In this document: positions 30,928 through 38,509 of the stretch, one piece after another
How the letters are laid out: the number at the start of each line of letters is the position of its first letter
How positions within the stretch are numbered: position 1 is the first letter of the stretch
Source: a virus
DNA: 38,509 bases
Direction: 5' to 3' (one strand)
IMG/VR virus record: IMGVR_UViG_3300042731_003739
Location: 1-38,509 of that record
Made by a program: the position numbers and the translations under genes
The notes under the pieces: generated by a model
Database searches by the model: none
What the model was told of the DNA's origin: nothing
What the model saw: only the letters and a program-made list of their open reading frames with translations

Positions 30928-32635
30928 ATGGCTCCGCTTCGTCAAGCACCTACCTTGCCCCTCCTGCAATTCCAGCGACGCGCTGGCACTCTACGGGGAC
31001 GGGCACACGTACTGTTGGTCATGCGGGGCGTACACTGATAAGGAAGGCGGGGGCAGTACCGATGACCCGCACTCGGCTGAGTCAGAGGACGGGCTGCGGA
31101 AGGTCAAGAACAAGCTGGTGCGTTCGCACCCCAAGGCACTACGCACCCGCGCCATCCGTGAGGAGACTGTGGCCAAGTTCGGCTACGGGTTTGGCAAGGC
31201 GTACAACCCCGAGACGCGCCAGGTGGAGACGTGCCAGGTCGCGCCGTACTTCGACGCGCATGGCAAGCTGATCGCCCAGAAGCTGCGCTTCAAGGGCAAG
31301 GTGTTCACGGTCCGCGGCAACATCCAGGAGGCGCAGCTGTTCGGGCAGCACCTATGGAAGCCCGGCCCGAAGCGTACCGTCGTCATCACTGAGGGGGAGA
31401 TCGACGCCCTCGCGGTGTCACAGGTGCAGGACAACAAGTGGGCGGTGGTCTCGCTACGGCAGGGTGCAAACTCCATCTCGGATCTGCCGCGTGCCGTCGA
31501 CTGGCTCGACCAGTTCGGACGCATCGTGCTCATGTTCGACCAGGACAAGGCAGGGCGCGAGGCAGCCGAAGAGGCGGCCATGCTGTTGCCGCCGGGCAAG
31601 GTGTTCATCGCCAGCCTCCCGCTCAAGGACGCCAGCGACATGCTCAAGGAAGGCCGCGTGGCCGAGCTGTCGCGCGCCATCTGGGAGGCGAAAGAGTACC
31701 GGCCGGATGGGCTCGTGTGGGGCGCCGAGGCGTGGGAGCTGTACACGCGCATCGGCGGGGCGAACGCCATCCCGTACTCGCACCCCGGCCTGGACACGGC
31801 GATGGAAGGGCACCGGGACTCGGAGATCATCACCATCTGCGCCGGCACGATGGTCGGCAAGTCGGCGTGGGTCCGCGAGGAGATCGCGGCCATGAACGCC
31901 GCCGGAATCCGCGTGGGACTCATCGCCCTGGAGGAGCCGATCCGCAGACAGATCCAGGGGTTGTGTTCTATCGCCATGGAGAAGCCGCTGCACCTGCGCG
32001 AGTGCGCTGACATCCCGGATGAGGAGATCCAACGGGTGTTCATGGAGACGTACCCAAACATCGTCTTCGACAACCACCAGGGGTCCATCGCCTCTGACCG
32101 CCTGATCCAGAAGATGCGGTACATGGCACGCGGCCTCGGCTGCCGGCGCATCGTGCTCGACCACTTGACCATCCTCGTGGCCGGCCAGGAGGATGACAAC
32201 GAGCGCAAGGTGATCGACCTTCTGCTCACCAACCTCGTCTCTCTCACCGAGGAGACGGGCGTGGGGATCTTCCTGGTGTGCCACCTCAAGCGGCCCAAGG
32301 ACGGCCGCGGGTTCGAGCAGGGGCGGCGCGTGACGCTTGGCGACCTCCGCGGTTCGTCCATGATCGAGGCGCTGTCTAACGACGTGATCGCCCTGGAGCG
32401 CGACATCGAGGCCGATGACGAGAACGCCAAGACGCTGACAGACATCCACGTCCTCAAGTGCCGCTACACGGCGGACGTGGGGTACAAGGGACACCTCCGC
32501 TGGCACGGCGACCGCTGCCGCTTGCTGCCCGAGGAGGTTCACGAGTTCGACATAGACGCTGACGACGGGATCGACGACGCGGCGGAGCCCGTCCAGGTCG
32601 GCGCTGGGAGTGACTTCGAGGAACAAGATGGCTGA
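30908..32635 (+). CDS. Primase-helicase (T7 gp4-like)
   Basis: 575 residues (T7 gp4A: 566). A zinc-binding domain has Cys17, Cys20, Cys36 and Cys39 (CPSC, CWSC). The TOPRIM primase has VVITEGEIDALAV (Glu162) and MFDQDKAGREA (Asp211, Asp213). The helicase has Walker A GTMVGKS (residues 313-319) and a Walker B/DHLTILVA region, then VCHLKRP and LRGSSMIEALSNDVIALER (DnaB-type motif H3/H4). It unwinds DNA 5'-3' and primes the lagging strand. The zinc domain lies at the N-terminus, so primer-template recognition is retained. Confidence 0.95.
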   Translation: MAKRDAEWLRFVKHLPCPSCNSSDALALYGDGHTYCWSCGAYTDKEGGGSTDDPHSAESEDGLRKVKNKLVRSHPKALRTRAIREETVAKFGYGFGKAYNPETRQVETCQVAPYFDAHGKLIAQKLRFKGKVFTVRGNIQEAQLFGQHLWKPGPKRTVVITEGEIDALAVSQVQDNKWAVVSLRQGANSISDLPRAVDWLDQFGRIVLMFDQDKAGREAAEEAAMLLPPGKVFIASLPLKDASDMLKEGRVAELSRAIWEAKEYRPDGLVWGAEAWELYTRIGGANAIPYSHPGLDTAMEGHRDSEIITICAGTMVGKSAWVREEIAAMNAAGIRVGLIALEEPIRRQIQGLCSIAMEKPLHLRECADIPDEEIQRVFMETYPNIVFDNHQGSIASDRLIQKMRYMARGLGCRRIVLDHLTILVAGQEDDNERKVIDLLLTNLVSLTEETGVGIFLVCHLKRPKDGRGFEQGRRVTLGDLRGSSMIEALSNDVIALERDIEADDENAKTLTDIHVLKCRYTADVGYKGHLRWHGDRCRLLPEEVHEFDIDADDGIDDAAEPVQVGAGSDFEEQDG

Positions 32636-32897
32636 CGCGAAAGTCCCCGGCCAGGGGTTCTCCGGGCGCGATGAGCTGTTGCGCTGCGTCTTCTGCGGGA
32701 AGCGCGTAGGCGTCAAGGCCGCGCGTGCGATGGAAGGCGTGCCGTGCCCTTCCCGCGACGGTGTCCCGTGCGAGCGGTTGTACGACCGCTGGATCGAGGC
32801 AGCGAAGGGGCGGTCGCATGAAGACCTATCAAAGCTGCCTGCTGCGGCCACGCGCCTCACCAAGCAGTTCGTCGCCGAGATCGAAGCCCTCGATTGA
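32628..32897 (+). CDS. Small zinc-finger-type protein
   Basis: 89 residues from ATG 32628, with GAGGA 5 nt upstream, overlapping the helicase stop. LRCVFCGKRVGVKAAR has a CxxC pair, and later cysteines (CPSRDGVPCERLY) complete a possible four-Cys zinc site. It is small and soluble. Function unknown. Its stop overlaps the DNA polymerase start (TGATG). Placement between helicase and polymerase genes suggests a replication accessory role, which is inference. Confidence 0.65.
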   Translation: MADAKVPGQGFSGRDELLRCVFCGKRVGVKAARAMEGVPCPSRDGVPCERLYDRWIEAAKGRSHEDLSKLPAAATRLTKQFVAEIEALD

Positions 32898-34792
32898 TGG
32901 AAGACATCTGGATCGCCGACATCGAGACGAACGCACTCCTCGATGACCTCAACGTCATCCACTGTATTGTCCTGCGGCGCCCCAACGGGAAGGCCAGGGC
33001 GTACCACGACGACCCCGACATCAAGCCCCGGCACGGCTCGATTGACGAGGCGCTGGACATCCTGGAGAAGGCGGACGGCGTGGTGTGGCACAACGGCATC
33101 GGCTTCGACGAGCCGGCCATCCGCAAGCTGCGCCCCGACTGGTCGCCGCCTCCGACGTTGATCGACACCTACGTCGCCTCGCGGCTCATCTGGCCCGACA
33201 TCAAGCGGGGGGACTTCCGCCGGATGAAGCGCGGCTTCCCGCCGCAGCTTGCCGGCAAGCACAACCTGGAGTCGTGGGGCTGGCGGCTGCACGTCCTCAA
33301 GGGGCAGTACCAGGAGGGCGACCCTAACCGCTTCCAGGTGTTCGACCGGGAGATGCTGCTCTACTGCGCGCAGGACACCAAGACCACGGACGCGCTGTTC
33401 AACCTCGTGCTGGACAAGCAGCCGTCGCAGGAAGCGGTGGAGCTGGAACACGCCTTCGCGCGCATCATGGTGCTGCAACCGCACGCCGGGTTCCTGTTCG
33501 ACGCAGGGCTGTCCGGCGAGATCCTGGCGGACCTCAAGGCGGACTACGCCCAGGTAGACCACGACGCGCATCAGGTATACCCCGACATTGTGACGCAGGT
33601 GCCTTACCCGTCGTTCCTCAAGACGGGCAAGCCGTGGCGTGGGAAGACGCACAAGGAAGTCGTCACCGAGTTCAACCCGGGCAGCCGCCCGCAGATCGCC
33701 GAGCGCCTACAAGAGCAAGGATGGGTGCCGGAGTTCTTCACGGACGGCGGCGCCCCGAAGCTGGGGAACGACACGCTGCGCGACCTTGCGCCCCGGTTCC
33801 CTGAGTGCGAGCTGTTCGCCGACCGCTTCGACCTGGGCAAGCGGCTCAGTCAGCTCGACCACGGTGAGCAATCGTGGCTCAACAACGTGCGCCCCGATGG
33901 GCGCATCCCCGCGGAGATCATTCACAACGGCACGGTCACCTCGCGCTGCACGCACCGCATCATCACCAGCGTCCCGAAGAAGAACGTGGCGCATGGTGGC
34001 CGGATGCGGGAGCTGTTCATCGTCCCCGAAGGGCGACGGCTCACCGGCTGGGACGCTTCCTCCCTGGAGGCGCGGTGCCTCGCGCACTACCTGGCCAAGT
34101 ACGACGGCGGCGCCTACGCGCAGCTGGTCCTCGAAGGGGACATCCACGCGCTGACCATCAGCGTGTTGGGCGAGGACAGGCTGCTCAAGAACTGGAGCAA
34201 GTTCTACGATTCGCCGCGTGACTGCGCAAAGCGCGTGTTCTACGGTTGGCTCTACGGGGGTGGGAACTGGAAGCTGGGGTACATCGCCGGCTTCGACCCC
34301 GGGAAGGGACCGAAGGACAAGAAGTCGCAGGCGTTCAAGGCTGGCGCCCGCATCCGCGCGGCGCTCCTCGAAGGCATCCCTGGCCTCGGTGACTTGGTCG
34401 ACTCGATCAAGGCGGCGGGCAACAAGAACGGGTGGCTCAAGGGGCTCGATGGGCGGCATATCCCAGTACGCAGCGACCATGCCGCGTTGAACACGGCGCT
34501 CCAAGGTGCCGGTGCTGTGCTGATGAAGAAGGCCACCGTCCTGTTCCACGGCATCCTGACCGAGGAGGAAGGGCTCCGCCCGTTCGACTGGTTCATGGAT
34601 CCGCTCGACGCGCAGTTCGTCCAGGTCGGCCACTGGCACGATGAGGTGCAGACCGAGCACGATCCTGATGTCGAGGATGCGGTACGCGCTGCTGGCCCGC
34701 GGGCGATCCGTGAGGCGGGCACGCACTTCAAGTTCCGCATCGCGCTGGACGGCGAAGCCAAGTCCGGTACCCGTTGGTCCGAGACCCACTGA
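32897..34792 (+). CDS. DNA polymerase, family A (T7 gp5-like)
   Basis: 631 residues against 704 in T7. The exonuclease domain has IADIETNAL (Asp8, Glu10), VVWHNGIGFDEPA and LLYCAQDTKTTDAL. The polymerase domain has motif A GWDASSLEARCLAHYLA (Asp386), motif B RDCAKRVFYGWLYGGG and motif C HWHDEVQTEHD (Asp582). All four exonuclease and polymerase carboxylates expected from T7 seem present, so proofreading should be active. The ATG at 32897 is preferred over an earlier TTG. Confidence 0.95.
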   Translation: MEDIWIADIETNALLDDLNVIHCIVLRRPNGKARAYHDDPDIKPRHGSIDEALDILEKADGVVWHNGIGFDEPAIRKLRPDWSPPPTLIDTYVASRLIWPDIKRGDFRRMKRGFPPQLAGKHNLESWGWRLHVLKGQYQEGDPNRFQVFDREMLLYCAQDTKTTDALFNLVLDKQPSQEAVELEHAFARIMVLQPHAGFLFDAGLSGEILADLKADYAQVDHDAHQVYPDIVTQVPYPSFLKTGKPWRGKTHKEVVTEFNPGSRPQIAERLQEQGWVPEFFTDGGAPKLGNDTLRDLAPRFPECELFADRFDLGKRLSQLDHGEQSWLNNVRPDGRIPAEIIHNGTVTSRCTHRIITSVPKKNVAHGGRMRELFIVPEGRRLTGWDASSLEARCLAHYLAKYDGGAYAQLVLEGDIHALTISVLGEDRLLKNWSKFYDSPRDCAKRVFYGWLYGGGNWKLGYIAGFDPGKGPKDKKSQAFKAGARIRAALLEGIPGLGDLVDSIKAAGNKNGWLKGLDGRHIPVRSDHAALNTALQGAGAVLMKKATVLFHGILTEEEGLRPFDWFMDPLDAQFVQVGHWHDEVQTEHDPDVEDAVRAAGPRAIREAGTHFKFRIALDGEAKSGTRWSETH

Positions 34793-35217
34793 TGGAAGAA
34801 CCGCACCCCGAGGATCTAGCCTACTTCGCGGCGTTCATGGACGGCGAGGGCTGCTTCCGTGTCCACGGGAAAGGCAGCAAGTCGACCGCGTGCGTCTCCG
34901 CGAAGAACACGTACCCCCGCACGCTACGCGAGATGGCGCGGCTGTTCGGTGGTAAGGTGCGCGCCAAGAAGACGGAAGGGAAGAGGAAGCAGGCATACGA
35001 GTGGGAAGCCTACGGTCCGGTCGCTCTGGAAGTGTGCCGCCTACTGCTCCTACCCCGCGCGTCAGACGGGAAGCCCCGGCTGCGTGAAAAGCAACGCCAG
35101 GCGGAACTACTGCTGGAGTGGGCCAAGTGGCCTCGTAAAAGCCAGCGCGCGGCGGAGATCGCGCTAGAGATATCGAACCTGAAACGCATCGTCTATGCGC
35201 CGCACAATCCTTCTTGA
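34792..35217 (+). CDS. LAGLIDADG-like homing-endonuclease-type protein
   Basis: 141 residues, start overlapping the polymerase stop (TGATG). DLAYFAAFMDGEGCFRV matches the LAGLIDADG motif with a catalytic-type acidic residue (DGEG). Only one motif copy is present, so it would act as a homodimer if a nuclease. It lies directly behind the DNA polymerase gene, a frequent homing target, though it does not interrupt it. It overlaps the exonuclease gene by 23 nt, so it is integrated in the operon; it could also have been adapted to a regulatory role. Confidence 0.7.
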   Translation: MEEPHPEDLAYFAAFMDGEGCFRVHGKGSKSTACVSAKNTYPRTLREMARLFGGKVRAKKTEGKRKQAYEWEAYGPVALEVCRLLLLPRASDGKPRLREKQRQAELLLEWAKWPRKSQRAAEIALEISNLKRIVYAPHNPS

Positions 35218-35968
35218 CGGAGACATCGTCCTGTACGTGTGTTGCTCGTCGGTCTCCCCCGACTTCGACTTCGACTTCGACGAGGAGCCGGAGTCGCGCT
35301 TCTCGAACGTGTCGTCGGCCAAGCAGATGTTCGACGCGCACGTCAAGCGGTTGAAGGAACAGCTGGATGCCACGCATGTCCGCGTGGCGTTCTCCGACAA
35401 GCACGAGAACAACTGGCGGCGCGGAGTGCTGCCGACCTACAAGGACAACCGGGACGGGAAGGACAAGCCGCCGGGGTACTACGAGGTCCAGGCGTACGCT
35501 ATGGACGTGTATCGCGGGACGCTTGAGCCTCGCCTCGAAGCCGACGATGTCCTCGGGATCTGGGCCACCGGCAAGAAGATCCCCGGTGAGAAGATCATCG
35601 TCTCCGACGACAAGGACTTCATGTCCGTCCCATGCCAGCTGTACCAGCCGCGGCATCCCGAGCGGGGCGTGCAGGAGTTCAGCCGCGAGGACGCTGACCG
35701 CTTCCACCTGTTGCAGACGCTGATGGGTGACCCCGTCGACGGGTACACCGGCATCTACGGCGTCGGGCCGGTGAAGGCGGGCAAGATCCTCGACGAAGAG
35801 TGTTCGTGGCCGCGCGTGCTGCGCGCCTACAAGGAAGCAGGACTGCCCCCCAACGCTGCCCTCGTGAACGCCCGGTGTGCGCGCATCCTGCGCGTGGGCG
35901 AGTACACGCGGAGTCGCGGTGTTCACCTCTGGAAACCCACCCCCAAGTACACCATCTATGGAGAGTGA
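35195..35968 (+). CDS. 5'-3' exonuclease (T7 gp6-like)
   Basis: 257 residues. ILLDGDIVLY, LEADDVLGIWA, KIIVSDDKDFMSVPC and YTGIYGVGPVKAGKILDE contain the clustered aspartates and the H3TH-like GVGPVKA of the FEN/5'-3' exonuclease family. T7 gp6 (300 residues) removes RNA primers, degrades host DNA and aids recombination. A short DFDFDFDEE run near residue 25 comes from a GACTTC triplet repeat. The start overlaps the LAGLIDADG-like gene. Confidence 0.9.
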   Translation: MRRTILLDGDIVLYVCCSSVSPDFDFDFDEEPESRFSNVSSAKQMFDAHVKRLKEQLDATHVRVAFSDKHENNWRRGVLPTYKDNRDGKDKPPGYYEVQAYAMDVYRGTLEPRLEADDVLGIWATGKKIPGEKIIVSDDKDFMSVPCQLYQPRHPERGVQEFSREDADRFHLLQTLMGDPVDGYTGIYGVGPVKAGKILDEECSWPRVLRAYKEAGLPPNAALVNARCARILRVGEYTRSRGVHLWKPTPKYTIYGE

Positions 35969-36260
35969 GCACGACACCATCTTGGAGGAGGCCGCGCACA
36001 TTACGGCAACGGATCGCCAGCGCGCCTACGGTCACCCCTCGGACAACCACGGCAACACCGCCGCCTTGTGGAAGGCGTACATCGAGCGCCGCTTCGGCGT
36101 CTCGCTTGGCGACTTCGACGCAAGGGACGTGTGCATGATGATGGTCCTACTCAAAGTGAGTCGGGACGCCAACCTTCGCACGCACGACAACCTCGTTGAC
36201 ATCTGTGGGTATGCGCGCAACGCCGAAATGATACGGGAACGAGAAACGAATGCTGACTAG
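35958..36260 (+). CDS. DUF6378-like small protein
   Basis: 100 residues from ATG 35958, overlapping the exonuclease end by 11 nt. EEAAHITATDRQRAYGHPSD, then HGNTAALWKAYIERRFG, then MMMVLLKVSRDANLRTHDNL and VDICGYARNAE, is the typical DUF6378 pattern (DRxxxYG ... LLKxxR ... DNxVDxxGYA). These proteins are common in phages and resemble all-alpha nucleotide-handling proteins; the biochemical role is not established. The next gene overlaps by 11 nt. Confidence 0.75.
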   Translation: MESEHDTILEEAAHITATDRQRAYGHPSDNHGNTAALWKAYIERRFGVSLGDFDARDVCMMMVLLKVSRDANLRTHDNLVDICGYARNAEMIRERETNAD

Positions 36261-37626
36261 CATCCTTCTGGCGACAATGCTCGCCATCCAACCGCCTGTG
36301 GGCGACTTCGGGGATCTCCCGCCGATCCCCGCTCCTCCGCAACAACCTTCCCTCGCCGAGACTACGTGGCCCCCGGGCAACTACGGTGGCCTCGCCGTCG
36401 CCACGGGCTCGCTGTGGGTTGGCAGCAACCTCAAGGTCGATGCGTGGTGGTGGGCGCTCGGGTTCGACGGTGTCCACGTTCGTGGGACTGACCCGCAGGG
36501 ACGCTCTACCGTGTTCCAAGCCACCGACTACGACTCGACGTTCATCTGCGGGCGAAACACCGGGTACCTCAAGATCAGCAACTGCACGATCAAGAGCCCC
36601 GACTACCTGGGGAACATGAAGGCCATCTTCATGGGTCCCGACTGCGCCAACAAGGCGGACAAGCTGCCACTCACGCTACACCTCGTAAACTGCAAGATCG
36701 AGGGGGTCCTGGGACAAGGCACCAACCGCCCGACGTGGGGACTGTTCCTCAACCAGTGTGACCTAATCGTCGAGGACTGCGACATCTACTGGAAGGAGGG
36801 GACGGAGCACGCCAGCTATGTCCACGCCTTCAATGAGTACGGAGCGTGGATCATCAACAGCCGGATCCACGGCGTCGGTGCCGAGGGGTGGAAGTTCACG
36901 CAGCGCCCAATGTCTTACCCGGTCGACTACTACCCGGACCAAGCGAAGCAAGACCGCGCCGAAGCGAACGGGCACGCGCTCTACGATGGGTACCACCCCA
37001 CGCCTGGCGCTGTCGTCGTGCTCGCGCACTCCTCGGTCACGGACTGGTGCCAGGACTGGTCATGGCGAGGTGGGGCTGGTCTCACGTTCCAAGGCGCAGC
37101 GGCTGACGTGTACATCGTGGACTGCGCGTTCTACGACTACGCCGGGACACCTACATGCCCCGAGTGGAAGCCGCCCATGGGGCTCGACGACAGCGGGATC
37201 GAGCACTTCGGGGACGACGACGCCTACTCTCCGCCGGACCCTGACTCGTGGATGGACGCCGGGGAAGACCCGGCGAACGGGCACGTCTACATCGTGGACT
37301 CCTACTTCGGCGCCGGGCCAGGCCCCACGTCTTTCAAGGGGCTCATCACGGTGAGCCAGCTGGATGCCCTGTACCCTACCGCGGTCGTCTGCCGCTCCAT
37401 CACCATCGAGCGGTGCGGGTTCTACGGGACCAACATGGACGTGCGAATCGACCACATTCCGAGCGTCAACATCTGGGGCTGCAACACGCCGGCCGTGGAC
37501 GCCAAGTGGGACGCCTGGATCGGGCCGGGAGGGGCGTCGGAAGGGCTCCCCACCACCCCCGAGGCCATGTTGTCCGTCAACGGGAGCAACCACATTCCCA
37601 TCTCGCAGGGCTGGACGACCCCCTAG
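36250..37626 (+). CDS. Parallel beta-helix protein, possible spike, depolymerase or polysaccharide lyase
   Basis: 458 residues. From about residue 90 on, short rungs repeat with the pattern x-I-x-N/D-C/S-x-I/F: KISNCTIKS, LVNCKIEG, VEDCDIYW, INSRIHGV, IVDCAFYDY, IVDSYFGAG and IERCGFYG. This is the signature of a right-handed parallel beta-helix. Such folds occur in phage tail spikes, capsular depolymerases and pectate lyases. The first 13 residues are hydrophobic (MLTSILLATMLAI) but lack a basic start, so a signal peptide is uncertain. It is unusually placed after replication genes and before the terminator and portal. Confidence 0.72.
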   Translation: MLTSILLATMLAIQPPVGDFGDLPPIPAPPQQPSLAETTWPPGNYGGLAVATGSLWVGSNLKVDAWWWALGFDGVHVRGTDPQGRSTVFQATDYDSTFICGRNTGYLKISNCTIKSPDYLGNMKAIFMGPDCANKADKLPLTLHLVNCKIEGVLGQGTNRPTWGLFLNQCDLIVEDCDIYWKEGTEHASYVHAFNEYGAWIINSRIHGVGAEGWKFTQRPMSYPVDYYPDQAKQDRAEANGHALYDGYHPTPGAVVVLAHSSVTDWCQDWSWRGGAGLTFQGAAADVYIVDCAFYDYAGTPTCPEWKPPMGLDDSGIEHFGDDDAYSPPDPDSWMDAGEDPANGHVYIVDSYFGAGPGPTSFKGLITVSQLDALYPTAVVCRSITIERCGFYGTNMDVRIDHIPSVNIWGCNTPAVDAKWDAWIGPGGASEGLPTTPEAMLSVNGSNHIPISQGWTTP

Positions 37627-37656
37627 CGGCCCCCGCCTAAAGAACCCCTGATAGTA

Positions 37657-37685
37657 AGACCCCCCGGTGTAGTGCCGGGGGGTCT
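37657..37685 (+). terminator. Strong intrinsic transcription terminator
   Basis: AGACCCCCCGG (37657-37667) and CCGGGGGGTCT (37675-37685) form a perfect 11-bp stem with a 7-nt loop, followed by TTCC. The T-stretch is short. It ends the replication transcript after the beta-helix gene. T7 places its main terminator after gene 10, so this location differs. Confidence 0.85.
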
Positions 37686-37712
37686 TTCCATTTGTCCTCC
37701 GTGGAGGACACC

Positions 37713-37967
37713 ATGACCTGGAAGCCACTGGAGCAGCTACGCGCCGAGAGGCGCGCCGAGGCCGAACGGCGACACGCCGAGATGCGCCTCTTCCCGCCCA
37801 TCGACCCCCGGTTGATCGAGGCCATGCGGGAGTTCTGGCCGGCCAGCCAGCGCCCCCCGCAGCTGTCCGACTCGGACCGGGTCATCTGGGCGAACGTCGG
37901 CGTGGCCGATGTCATCGACACGCTGACCGAGATCCACGAACAGCAGACGCACAACGCCATGAACTAG
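37713..37967 (+). CDS. Unknown small helical protein
   Basis: 84 residues from ATG 37713, with GGAGG upstream. A very Arg/Glu/Ala-rich N-terminus (EQLRAERRAEAERRHAEMRL) is followed by ESRVI-like and VIDTLTEIHEQQTHNAM helices. Not recognised. It is the first gene after the terminator, so it may open the late transcript. Confidence 0.65.
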   Translation: MTWKPLEQLRAERRAEAERRHAEMRLFPPIDPRLIEAMREFWPASQRPPQLSDSDRVIWANVGVADVIDTLTEIHEQQTHNAMN

Positions 37968-37976
37968 GAGGGCCAC

Positions 37977-38159
37977 ATGTGCTCCAGCCCGGATCCCCCG
38001 GAGCCCTCTCCGCCGCCGCTCCCGCCGCCCCCGCCGCCTGAGCCGACGCAGACGGCCGAGAAGGCCCCGAAGGGCCAGCGCCGCTCCCAGCGCAGGGCTG
38101 CCGCCCGAGGCACCTCCCAGCTGCGCATCCCCCTCAAGCGGGTCGGCATCCCGCAGTAG
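37977..38159 (+). CDS. Small Pro-rich protein, T7 gp6.7-like
   Basis: 60 residues, GGAGG 6 nt upstream. It begins MCSSPDPPEPSPPP and ends SQLRIPLKRVGIPQ. T7 gp6.7, a small virion protein needed for efficient infection, also starts Met-Cys-x-Ser-Pro and has a low-complexity middle and a basic C-terminus. Its place just before the portal gene matches. Homology over such low complexity is tentative. Confidence 0.55.
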   Translation: MCSSPDPPEPSPPPLPPPPPPEPTQTAEKAPKGQRRSQRRAAARGTSQLRIPLKRVGIPQ

Positions 38160-38162
38160 ACC

Positions 38163-38509
38163 ATGCCCATCTCTCTGGCTCTCCCGGCTCGCGCCCTCTG
38201 GCAGCAGCTGGCGCCGGAGAGGGACTTCTACCTGGAGCGGGGCCAGGACGTGGCCTCCCTCACGATCCCGTACCTGGCGCCCCCTGGCGAGCAGCACGAG
38301 CACACGGACTTCCGTGGCCGCACGCTTCCGACGCCGTACCAGTCCGTGGGCAGCCGCGGGGTCAACAACATCGCCGCGAAGTTCCTCCTGTCGCTCCTGC
38401 CGCCCGCCACGCCCTTCTTCCGCCTGGGGCTCGACTACTACACCTTCACCAGCCGCTTCGGGACCGAGCAGATCGGTGACGCCGAGGCCGGGCTGGTCGA
38501 GATGGAGAA
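38163..38509 (+). CDS. Portal (head-tail connector, T7 gp8-like), 3' end cut by window
   Basis: The visible 115 residues (LALPARALWQQLAPERDFYL; YLAPPGEQHEHTDFRGRTLP; YQSVGSRGVNNIAAKFLLSL; LPPATPFFRLGL) match the N-terminus of T7 gp8, with its TDYQTPWQAVGARGLNNLAS block. The portal forms the dodecameric ring for packaging and ejection. The gene runs off the right edge. Together with the nozzle gene at the left edge this indicates that the capsid genes lie outside the window. Confidence 0.93.
   Translation, partial: MPISLALPARALWQQLAPERDFYLERGQDVASLTIPYLAPPGEQHEHTDFRGRTLPTPYQSVGSRGVNNIAAKFLLSLLPPATPFFRLGLDYYTFTSRFGTEQIGDAEAGLVEME

Noticed and set aside
31454-33652. 732-residue minus-strand open frame
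   Set aside because: Lies opposite the primase-helicase and DNA polymerase genes; a G+C-bias artefact.

Overview
The window is most of the genome of a T7-like podovirus (short-tailed phage with its own single-subunit RNA polymerase) of high G+C content. It appears cut from a circular or permuted assembly. The sequence opens inside the tail tubular protein B (nozzle) gene and closes inside the portal gene, so only the stretch that should hold the rest of the portal, scaffold, major capsid protein and tail tubular protein A is missing. The host cannot be named from the sequence. Host clues are the G+C-rich codon use, ordinary GGAG-type ribosome binding sites and near-perfect sigma-54-type promoter sequences.

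Layout. (1) 1-16.8 kb, plus strand, late module: nozzle, gp13-like, gp14-, gp15- and gp16-like internal virion (ejection) proteins, a very short T7-type tail fibre, a holin-like membrane protein, small and large terminase, a tandem pair of paralogous unknown proteins, an HExxH metallopeptidase-like protein and three small unknown genes. (2) 16.8-20.1 kb, minus strand, an accessory block: small unknowns, a zinc-ribbon/MazG-like protein and a coiled-coil protein. (3) 20.07-20.55 kb, a divergent control region with three sigma-54-like -24/-12 sites and a 19-bp direct repeat. (4) 20.5-27.3 kb, plus strand, early/accessory: a DUF932 protein, a helix-rich protein possibly of the helix-hairpin-helix DNA-glycosylase type, two tandem sulfotransferase-like genes, small unknowns, a tyrosine integrase and a proline-rich protein. 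(5) 27.3-36.3 kb: T7-like RNA polymerase, ssDNA-binding protein, RuvC-like resolvase, primase-helicase, zinc-finger protein, T7-type DNA polymerase, LAGLIDADG-like protein, 5'-3' exonuclease and a DUF6378-like protein. (6) 36.2-38.5 kb: a beta-helix protein, a strong intrinsic terminator, two small genes (one gp6.7-like) and the portal start.

How it works together (inference). The host enzyme would transcribe the early/accessory block, possibly through sigma-54 promoters. The phage polymerase then transcribes replication and late genes. The integrase suggests a temperate or formerly temperate T7-like phage. A tRNA T-arm-like sequence near 22.6 kb is a possible attP. No recognisable endolysin and no gp16 transglycosylase domain were found, so the lysis and wall-penetration enzymes are either divergent or lie in the missing part.
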